Origin: Roseovarius sp.
GTDB lineage: Bacteria > Pseudomonadota > Alphaproteobacteria > Rhodobacterales > Rhodobacteraceae
Assembly: GCA_007125415.1 (NCBI GenBank)
Contig: SLDH01000304.1
Span: 1-11,514, forward strand
Direction of reading: 5' to 3'
DNA length: 11,514 bases
The notes below the pieces were generated by a model. The model did no database searches, had not been told where the DNA came from, and saw only the letters and a list, made by a program, of their open reading frames with translations. The position numbers and the translations under genes were made by a program. Positions 1 through 5,723 of the stretch are shown one piece after another; position 1 is the first letter of the stretch, and every line of letters starts with the position of its first letter.

Positions 1-525
1 GAAGGCATCGAACAACATGGACGCCGAGGGATCATCCCCGCGAAATTCGCGGGGGGCGGGCATTACCGCCGTCATGATCGTGAAGATGATGATGATCCAG
101 ATAAGGACCGGAACGTTGCGGAAAATCTCCACGTAAAAAGACATGAGCTTGCGCACGAGCCAGTTCTTCGACAGCCGCAAGACACCGGCGACGACCCCGA
201 AGATCGTCGCGGTAACGCAGGCAAGAAAGGCCACCAGAAGCGTGTTGAGAACACCCACGGTCGCCGCTCGCAAATGGCTCGAGCGGCTGCTGTATTCGAT
301 CAGGTGTTGGTTGATATCATAGTTCGAGGGTTCGGCCAGAAACTTGTAGGAAAAATTGAGCCCCGCGGCTCGAAGGTTCGAAAGCAGATTGGAGAGCAGA
401 TAGGCAAACAACAGCATCAGGCAGATCAGGGCGATGAACTGGAATGTGTAGGAGCGATACCGCTTATCGTTCAACAACATGGACAGACGAAACGACTCCC
501 TTGGCGGGTCGGTCATTGTAGTCAT
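1..525 (-). CDS. bztB: General L-amino-acid ABC transporter permease, BztB/AapQ type (partial, runs off left edge)
   Basis: An inner-membrane permease subunit of a polar amino-acid importer that works with the binding protein encoded just upstream. The N-terminal 175 residues are visible and the rest lies beyond position 1. Residues 1-27 are cytosolic. A hydrophobic segment at about 28-49 is followed by a long periplasmic stretch, a second segment at about 88-115, and the conserved YVEIFRNVPVLIWI at 131-144 leading into a third segment. Length and order fit the BztB/AapQ class, which has a long first loop unlike HisM-type permeases. In-frame ATGs occur at 534, 525 and 516. I chose 525 because a GGGG tract lies about 8 bases upstream and the resulting MTTMTDPP start resembles family members from memory. 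The gene follows bztA after 138 bases that contain a stem-loop, so it is probably co-transcribed at a lower level. Confidence 0.9.
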   Translation of the reverse strand, partial: MTTMTDPPRESFRLSMLLNDKRYRSYTFQFIALICLMLLFAYLLSNLLSNLRAAGLNFSYKFLAEPSNYDINQHLIEYSSRSSHLRAATVGVLNTLLVAFLACVTATIFGVVAGVLRLSKNWLVRKLMSFYVEIFRNVPVLIWIIIIFTIMTAVMPAPREFRGDDPSASMLFDAF

Positions 526-621
526 CGGATGCATCCCCGTTTGTCGGCTCTGCCAAATCTCTCATGCTTGCGCGGGATAGCGCATGGTGCAGGGCCGATT
601 TTTTCTTGAAGCATGGAGCGA

Positions 622-651
622 AAAGGGCGCGGATTGTTTTCCGCGCCCTTT
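622..651 (-). terminator. Intercistronic stem-loop between bztA and bztB (attenuator or mRNA stabiliser)
   Basis: A perfect 12-bp inverted repeat (arms 622-633 and 640-651, AAAGGGCGCGGA with its complement) closes a 6-base loop about 13 bases after the bztA stop. On the minus transcript the 3' arm ends in TTTT but is not followed by a longer U tract, so full termination is doubtful. In periplasmic-binding-protein operons such hairpins commonly protect the binding-protein mRNA and reduce readthrough into the permease genes. That role is inferred here. Confidence 0.75.
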
Positions 652-663
652 CATCATGTGCCC

Positions 664-1683
664 TTAGCGGAAGGGTGGCGAGTAGAGCAGGCCACCATCG
701 GTCCATTGTGCATTCAGGCCACGGGCCAGACCAACTGGCGTTTTCTCACCGATGTTCTTCTCGAACAGCTCGCCATAATTTCCCCCTGCGGAGATGGCGC
801 GCACAGCCCAGTCCGGATCAAGGCCCATCATGCCGCCGAGGTTGCCCTCGGTGCCGAGCAGGCGGTTGATTTCCGGGTTTCCCGTCGGTGTCGATGCCAT
901 TTCGGCGACATTTGCGGATGTCACGCCCAGCTCTTCGGCCGCGATCAGCGCGTTGAGCGTCCACCGGACGATATCGCCCCACTCGTTGTCACCATGGCGC
1001 ACAAGCGGGCCGAGCGGCTCTTTCGAGATGACTTCGGGCAGCACGACGTGATCGCCCGGATTCTCGAAGGACGCCCGTGTTGCGGCGAGGCCGGACACAT
1101 CTGTCGTGTAGGTGTCACAGGCACCGGCCAGATATTGTTGCTGCCCTTCGGCGTTGGTTTCGATCGGCACCGGCTGGTACTCGATATTGTTGGCGCGGAA
1201 GAAATCCGCGAGATTGAGTTCGGTGGTCGTGCCGGTCTGGATGCAGACAGTCGCGCCGTCCAGATCCTTGGCGGAGCTCACGCCAAGATCCCTGGGGACG
1301 AGAAAGCCCTGGCCATCATAGTAGTTGATCCCGATAAAGTCGAACTTCAGATCGACATCGCGGGTGAAGGTCCAGGTGGTGTTGCGGGCCAGCAGATCGA
1401 CCTCGCCGGAGGCCAGCGCCGTGAAGCGTGTCACGCCGGTTGTCGGTACGAATTCCACCGCGTTCGGGTCGCCCAGAACGGCCGCGGCAACAGCGCGACA
1501 ACCGCCGACATCGAAACCATCCCAGTTGCCATTGGCATCGGGGGCTGCGAAGCCCACGAGGCCGGTGGTCACGCCACAGTTGAGCGTTCCGCGCGCCTTC
1601 ACGTCATCCAACGTGGCAGCGGCAGCGCCCCCGGCCGCGAGGCCGGCAACCGTTAGCGCGCCAAAGAATACGGATTTTTTCAT
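664..1683 (-). CDS. bztA: General L-amino-acid ABC transporter, periplasmic substrate-binding protein (BztA/AapJ)
   Basis: A periplasmic receptor that binds L-amino acids (glutamate, glutamine, aspartate, asparagine and others in the family) and delivers them to the BztBC permeases and BztD ATPase. The 339 residues match the usual family length of about 340. A Sec signal peptide spans roughly 1-23 (KK, hydrophobic core, AAA), with mature protein starting near TLDDV. Family landmarks include RGTLNCGVTTG (31-41), RFTALASGEVDLLARNTTW (86-104), NYYDGQGF (120-127), CIQTGTTTELNLADFF (147-162), ISKEPLGPLVRHGDNEW (219-235) and ARGLNAQW (320-327). The start is firm, with AGGAAGAGG 6-14 bases upstream. 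One oddity is that the normally conserved GFDVD(F/Y)C segment reads GFDVGGC at 56-62, so the acidic and hydrophobic residues are both glycine. It is the first gene of its operon. Confidence 0.95.
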   Translation of the reverse strand: MKKSVFFGALTVAGLAAGGAAAATLDDVKARGTLNCGVTTGLVGFAAPDANGNWDGFDVGGCRAVAAAVLGDPNAVEFVPTTGVTRFTALASGEVDLLARNTTWTFTRDVDLKFDFIGINYYDGQGFLVPRDLGVSSAKDLDGATVCIQTGTTTELNLADFFRANNIEYQPVPIETNAEGQQQYLAGACDTYTTDVSGLAATRASFENPGDHVVLPEVISKEPLGPLVRHGDNEWGDIVRWTLNALIAAEELGVTSANVAEMASTPTGNPEINRLLGTEGNLGGMMGLDPDWAVRAISAGGNYGELFEKNIGEKTPVGLARGLNAQWTDGGLLYSPPFR

Positions 1684-1887
1684 GTTTACCTCTTCCTGAT
1701 TATCCGCCCTTTTCAGAGCGGTTTATCGGCTCGGCTGGAGCCGAAGCTATAGGTGTATCGGGGGTGAGTACCCCACAATGCAATGAAGAATGAGTAGAAT
1801 CATCACCAAAGGTCAACCCCAACCACACCAAAAACGATTGGAACATCGATCCCATGCCGTTGCGTCAGCGTGGCCGGCGAGAGAATT
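1684..1887 (-). promoter_or_regulatory. Upstream region of the bzt operon
   Basis: 204 bases without a gene separate the chaperone stop from bztA. On the minus strand a TTGACC hexamer (1811-1816) is a possible -35 element. The hexamer 17 bases downstream (TCATTC) is a poor -10, so the promoter is tentative. A short perfect dyad GGGGT-N4-ACCCC lies at 1761-1774 and could be an operator or a small leader hairpin. I saw no clear sigma-54 (GG-N10-GC) element. The bztA ribosome-binding site lies at about 1689-1697. Confidence 0.35.
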
Positions 1888-2601
1888 TCAAGCGATTCGC
1901 GCGAGCTTGCAGAAGGCGTTTGCATGCAAAAAATCGGCTCGTTTCGCCCGGGCAACCTCGGCGGCCTCCTCATCCTCACCCCATTGTTCGGCCTGCCAGG
2001 CCTCATCCAGGCGCGAGAGCGTCCAGAGGCGCTCGGCGGGCAGATGATCATGCAACGCGGCAAAGCCGAGGATGAGCGAGCCGGAGAGGCTGACCAGATC
2101 GTGAAATGCCGTCAGGGTGAAGGCATCCATCGCCTGAACCCGCCCATGCAGGCCCTTGAGCACCGCCGGGTCTTGCGGGCTGTGCATTACGCCGCAAACT
2201 GGCTGCAATGGGGCGTCCAGCACCTCTCTCGCCCAGTTCAGCAGCGGATCCCACTGGGCGATCTGGCGCGCCACGAGGCTTTCGGGCGCGGTCGCGCGAT
2301 AACACAGCAGATCGGAATCGCCATAAGCCGCGATCAGACCGGCCACTTCCGCGTGCTGAGGCGTCACCTTGTCCAGCGCGGCATTGGCCGACCTTGTGAA
2401 GGGCATCGAGCGCGGCACGATCTCATCTTCCTGCGCGTCCCATTCAGCGGCTATCCGGTTCGCCAGCGGCTTTGTCGGCACAACGAGCAGCGCCTTTGCC
2501 GGGGTCCTGACGGGACGGCCGTCGAGTGTCACGCCATAGCCGCCCTTTGCCGTGACAACCTGCGCGGCCTTCCAGAAACGTCTGGCCTTCCACTCGCTCA
2601 T
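1888..2601 (-). CDS. ATP12-family chaperone for F1-ATP synthase assembly
   Basis: A member of the ATP12 family (mitochondrial Atp12 / alphaproteobacterial homologues), which in mitochondria binds the F1 alpha subunit and assists assembly of the ATP synthase F1 sector. The cytosolic protein of 237 residues fits the bacterial members. Visible family features are LDGRPVRTP (26-34), a conserved EWDAQ (53-57), MPFTRSANAALD (66-77), YGDSDLLCYRA (93-103), WDPLL (117-121) and a C-terminal DEAWQAEQWGEDEEA (199-213). No signal peptide or membrane segment is seen. It begins 19 bases after the pseudouridine synthase stop and is the last gene of the crcB cluster, so translation probably depends on the operon transcript. 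A GCGGGG tract about 15 bases upstream is a weak ribosome-binding site. Function in bacteria is inferred from the mitochondrial protein. Confidence 0.92.
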   Translation of the reverse strand: MSEWKARRFWKAAQVVTAKGGYGVTLDGRPVRTPAKALLVVPTKPLANRIAAEWDAQEDEIVPRSMPFTRSANAALDKVTPQHAEVAGLIAAYGDSDLLCYRATAPESLVARQIAQWDPLLNWAREVLDAPLQPVCGVMHSPQDPAVLKGLHGRVQAMDAFTLTAFHDLVSLSGSLILGFAALHDHLPAERLWTLSRLDEAWQAEQWGEDEEAAEVARAKRADFLHANAFCKLARIA

Positions 2602-2620
2602 GCCGCCAACTTCGCCCCGC

Positions 2621-3664
2621 TCATTGCAGCGCCTCGAACGGGTCCTCGGCGGCCAGATCAGCAGTCCAGCCGAAGGTGTCGAAGGTCTGTGCCATATGGG
2701 GCGGCATGTCGGCTGTCAGGGTAATCACTTCGCGGGTCGCGGGATGTTCGAAACGCATCATTCTTGCATGCAGGTGCAAACGGCCTGAGATCTCGCCACC
2801 AAGCTGCGCACCCCAGCCATCTCCGAGATTTTCCTGACCGCTGCCGCCATATTTGCCATCGCCGATGATGGGATGGCCGATCTCGGCCATGTGCGCGCGC
2901 AATTGGTGGGTGCGCCCGGTGACAGGTTCCAGCGCGACCCAGGCCGCACGAGATGCCACGCGGTAAAGCGTGGCGTAATGGCTGGTGGCTCGCTTTGCGC
3001 CGGGGGTGCTCTCCACGTCCTTGGGGTGCAGGCAAAGCATCTTCTCGCCTTCGCCCTTCGCACCGTGGCCAGGCGCCTTGATCAGCCCATACTTGATTTC
3101 CCCCAGAAAGGGATGTGGTACGCCCGCGACGACGGCCCAGTAAATCTTGCGGGTTTCGCGGTGGCGCATCGCGCGGGTGAGCGCGGCAGCGGCCTGGCGT
3201 GTGCGCGCCAGCAGCAGAACGCCTGAGGTGTCCTTGTCCAGACGGTGCACGAGGCGCGGCTTTTCCTCCAGATCGAAGCGCAGCGCATCTGCCATCCCGT
3301 CCACATGGCGGGTCAGCTTGGAGCCACCCTGCACCGGCAAGCCCGGTGGCTTGTTGAGCGCGATGATGTGATCGTCACGGTAGATCACGCAATCGCGGAT
3401 CATCTTTGCGTCGGCGGGCGCTACTTTCGTCCGAGCAGGCTCTGGCCGTGCTCCGGGTTCGGGCAGGGGAGGAATGCGCACGGATTGCCCTTCTTCGAGC
3501 CGTGTGGCGGCCTTCACGCGCCCGCCATCCACCCGCACCTCACCCTTGCGGCACATCTTTTCGATCATGCCCTGCGAAAGATGGGGAAACACACGGCGCA
3601 ACCACCGGTCCAGGCGCTGGCCGGCATCGTCCGGGGCAACAGGAAGCATCTGAACCCGGCTCAC
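2621..3664 (-). CDS. RluA-family 23S rRNA pseudouridine synthase (RluC-like)
   Basis: It converts specific uridines in 23S rRNA to pseudouridine. The 347-residue protein has an N-terminal S4 RNA-binding domain (about 15-65, GQRLDRWLRRVFPHLS...RKGEVRVDGGRV), a short linker, then the RluA catalytic domain. The catalytic motif HRLDKDTSG is at 140-148, with Asp143 as the expected nucleophile. ALNKPPGLPV (102-111), GRTHQLRAHMA (250-260) and GDGKYG (268-273) complete the family signature. The S4 domain plus length suggest RluC/RluD rather than RluA, but the target uridines cannot be assigned from sequence alone. Its ATG overlaps the crcB stop (ATGA, 3661-3664), so translation is probably coupled. 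The ATP12-family gene follows closely. I take the cluster order to be common in Rhodobacterales, from memory. Confidence 0.93.
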   Translation of the reverse strand: MSRVQMLPVAPDDAGQRLDRWLRRVFPHLSQGMIEKMCRKGEVRVDGGRVKAATRLEEGQSVRIPPLPEPGARPEPARTKVAPADAKMIRDCVIYRDDHIIALNKPPGLPVQGGSKLTRHVDGMADALRFDLEEKPRLVHRLDKDTSGVLLLARTRQAAAALTRAMRHRETRKIYWAVVAGVPHPFLGEIKYGLIKAPGHGAKGEGEKMLCLHPKDVESTPGAKRATSHYATLYRVASRAAWVALEPVTGRTHQLRAHMAEIGHPIIGDGKYGGSGQENLGDGWGAQLGGEISGRLHLHARMMRFEHPATREVITLTADMPPHMAQTFDTFGWTADLAAEDPFEALQ

Positions 3665-4038
3665 CCCCAGATACCCCGCGCCAGAAGAATGCCCAAGACA
3701 AGCCCGCCGATGGAAAGCGACACCGAGAGTAATACGTACGTGGCCGCAGCCCCCACCGCGCCGCGTTCATAAAGGGTGAACGCATCCAGCGAGAAGGCCG
3801 AAAATGTGGTGAACCCCCCCAATATCCCGGCGATCAGCAGAGGGTTGAGGTGCAAGAGCCCCTTCTGCAACGTGTAGACCGTGACCATCCCCATCAGAAA
3901 AGAGCCGAGCACATTGACGCCCAGAACCCCCACGGGCATTCCCAGCACGCTGACCCGCGCCATGGCCGAGACCATGCCGAAGCGCAGCATCGCCCCGATG
4001 GCCCCGCCCAGCCCCACCTGCAGAAAACTCATGATCAT
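3661..4038 (-). CDS. crcB: Fluoride ion channel CrcB (Fluc)
   Basis: A small inner-membrane channel that lets toxic fluoride leave the cell and acts as a dual-topology dimer. With the chosen start the protein has 125 residues, the usual family size, and four hydrophobic segments (about 3-27, 33-57, 66-86, 95-121). Signature elements are GGAIGAMLRF (11-20), the conserved Asn42 in NVLGSF and the GGFTTFSAF segment (74-82), which carries the phenylalanine-box and central sodium-site region. The open frame extends upstream to an ATG at 4068. I prefer 4038 (MIMSFLQVGLGG) because the extra ten residues lie outside the family core and a perfect TTGACA hexamer at 4070-4075 would sit as a -35 element over the upstream ATG. 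Neither start has a good ribosome-binding site, and 4032 is also possible. No fluoride riboswitch was recognised upstream. Confidence 0.92.
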   Translation of the reverse strand: MIMSFLQVGLGGAIGAMLRFGMVSAMARVSVLGMPVGVLGVNVLGSFLMGMVTVYTLQKGLLHLNPLLIAGILGGFTTFSAFSLDAFTLYERGAVGAAATYVLLSVSLSIGGLVLGILLARGIWG

Positions 4039-4189
4039 GCGGCTGTCTGTGACGCGGCGCAGGGGCATTTGTCAAGGTGACGCTTGGGCATGGCAGAGCC
4101 GGCCGGGTTCTGCACGGGCCGCCTTCAACGTCATTGACGCGATGTGAGCGATACCGCTAGCTAGGCGCCAGAGTTTCGGAGCCAGCGCG
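4039..4189. promoter_or_regulatory. Divergent promoter region between crcB and glycerate 2-kinase
   Basis: About 150 bases between two divergent genes must carry both promoters. Leftward, TTGACA at 4070-4075 matches the -35 consensus exactly, although the hexamer 17 bases on (TCACAG) is a weak -10. Rightward, TTGACG at 4134-4139 is a -35 candidate, with CTAGCT or TAGCTA near 4157-4163 as a poor -10. CGGAG about 9 bases before 4190 is the ribosome-binding site for the kinase. All promoter calls are by eye. Confidence 0.35.
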
Positions 4190-5470
4190 ATGCCAGACGA
4201 ACCCCAGCAGTTGAGAGCCCTCTTCGAGCGTGCCGTGGAGATGGCCGACCCCATGCGCTCGCTCGCTGCCGCCTTGCCGGAAAAGCCGGATGGCCGGGTT
4301 GTCGTCATCGGCGCAGGCAAGGCGAGCGCGCGCATGGCGGAGGCGGTGGAGGCCGTCTGGGGGCCGTGTGAGGGGCTCGTGATCACGCGCTATGGCTATG
4401 CGCGCCCCTGCACAGGCATCGAGATCGTCGAAGCCGCCCATCCGGTGCCCGACCGCGCCGGGCAGGAGGCAACCGCCCGCATGCTGGCGCTATGCGAAGG
4501 TCTGGGCGAAGGTGACATGGTGCTGGCGCTTGTTTCCGGCGGGGCCTCGGCGCTGCTGATCCAGCCTGCAGGCGAGATCACCCTTCTGGAAAAGCAGATG
4601 CTCAACGCTGAATTGCTGGCCTGTGGCGCGCCCATCGGTCAGATGAACGTGCTGCGCAAGCACCTGAGCCTCGTGAAGGGCGGTCAACTGGCCGCGGCGG
4701 CCTATCCGGCACGGATGGTCTGCCTGATGATCTCGGACGTGCCCGGTGATGACCCGGCAATGATCGGCTCCGGCCCGACGGTGGGCGATGACAGCACACC
4801 CGCGGATGCGCGCGCGATCCTGACGCAATACGGGATCACCATGCCCGCCTCCGTGGCGGCGGTTCTGGCCGGGGCACCCAAGGTTCTGCCCCCCGGGGAC
4901 GAGCGCCTTTCGAAGGTAAGAAATGTGATCTATGCCGCCCCGTCGCAATCGCTGGCGGCTGCCGCCGAACTGGGCGAAACCATGGGCATGCGCACCGAGA
5001 TACTGGGCGACGCGATCGAGGGCGAGGCGCGCGAGGTCGCGGCAGAGCATGCCGCCCTTGCCACTGCCCGCCAGGCCGCCATGCAGCCGGGCGATGCGCC
5101 GCTCCTGCTGCTCTCGGGCGGAGAATTGACGGTGACGCGCAGGGGCGACGGGGTCGGCGGGCCGAACGCCGAATATGCGCTGGCCTTGGCGCTGGCATTG
5201 AACGGCGCGCCTTCCATCCATGCCATTGCCTGCGACACCGATGGTGTGGACGGCGCGGCAGAGGTGGCCGGTGCCATCATCGGCCCCGACACGCTCGAAA
5301 AGGCCCGCGCATTGGGCGTGGAGGCACGCGCGGCGCTCAGCAACAATGATGCGCACGGGTTCTTCGACGCGCTGGGCGATCAGGTGATCACCGGGCCGAC
5401 ACTCACCAATGTGAACGATTTTCGCGCCATCCTGATCGCCGAACCGGGCAGGGTGCGCGAAGATCGGTAA
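4190..5470 (+). CDS. Glycerate 2-kinase (type II, MOFRL family; often annotated hydroxypyruvate reductase TtuD)
   Basis: It phosphorylates D-glycerate with ATP to 2-phosphoglycerate, feeding products of glyoxylate, serine or tartrate breakdown into glycolysis. The 426 residues match the cytosolic GckA/TtuD family (DUF4147 plus MOFRL domains). Visible motifs are VIGAGKASARMA (39-50), AHPVPD (83-88), SGGASALL (116-123), NVLRKHLSLVKGGQ (153-166), SDVPGDD (182-188) and SGPTV (194-198) in the first domain. The C-terminal domain has SGGE (309-312), GGPNAEYALA (323-332), DTDGVDG (349-355), SNNDAHGFF (384-392) and GPTLTNVNDF (402-411). The start is supported by CGGAG upstream and by family length. 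The older name hydroxypyruvate reductase is probably a misannotation for this family. It appears monocistronic, divergent from crcB and convergent with the RTX gene. Confidence 0.93.
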   Translation: MPDEPQQLRALFERAVEMADPMRSLAAALPEKPDGRVVVIGAGKASARMAEAVEAVWGPCEGLVITRYGYARPCTGIEIVEAAHPVPDRAGQEATARMLALCEGLGEGDMVLALVSGGASALLIQPAGEITLLEKQMLNAELLACGAPIGQMNVLRKHLSLVKGGQLAAAAYPARMVCLMISDVPGDDPAMIGSGPTVGDDSTPADARAILTQYGITMPASVAAVLAGAPKVLPPGDERLSKVRNVIYAAPSQSLAAAAELGETMGMRTEILGDAIEGEAREVAAEHAALATARQAAMQPGDAPLLLLSGGELTVTRRGDGVGGPNAEYALALALALNGAPSIHAIACDTDGVDGAAEVAGAIIGPDTLEKARALGVEARAALSNNDAHGFFDALGDQVITGPTLTNVNDFRAILIAEPGRVREDR

Positions 5471-5624
5471 AGCGCGCAGTGGTGACGATACCGCCCCCAA
5501 GGGCCACCGGGCTCACCGGCGCATCGCAAGTCGCGCCCGATCATACGCAACATGGCCCAGTCGCCTCACGGTGCGCCAGATACACCGCTCCAAGGGTGGA
5601 CCAGTTCCGACCTTGCGTCGTCGC

Positions 5625-5650
5625 GTCAGGGCCGTTTGCACGGCCCTGAC
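5625..5650. terminator. Bidirectional stem-loop in the convergent gap
   Basis: A perfect 10-bp inverted repeat GTCAGGGCCG / CGGCCCTGAC closes a 6-base loop. It lies 154 bases after the glycerate kinase stop and 73 bases after the end of the minus-strand RTX gene, so it could end both transcripts. Neither side has a U tract, so it is not a textbook intrinsic terminator. I see no gene in the rest of the 5471-5723 gap. Confidence 0.6.
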
Positions 5651-5723
5651 AATGCTGTCGCCTGCGCGCCACGCGCCTCCGGAACTTCGGCGCGGGCGCG
5701 ATCATGGCGCGGTCTTCACCCCC

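Noticed and set aside
613..1656. Long plus-strand open frame of 347 residues
   Set aside because: It lies antisense to bztA, whose signal peptide, family motifs and ribosome-binding site are clear. High GC produces such shadow frames.
4039..4189. Fluoride riboswitch upstream of crcB
   Set aside because: I could not see the conserved fluoride-aptamer elements on the minus strand. A covariance-model search would settle it.
4490..5500. Long minus-strand open frame of 336 residues
   Set aside because: It is antisense to glycerate 2-kinase, shows no family motif and has shadow-like composition.
5471..5723. Possible small gene or gene fragment in the convergent gap
   Set aside because: All frames are short and interrupted, without a recognisable motif. 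The only clear structure is the stem-loop at 5625-5650.
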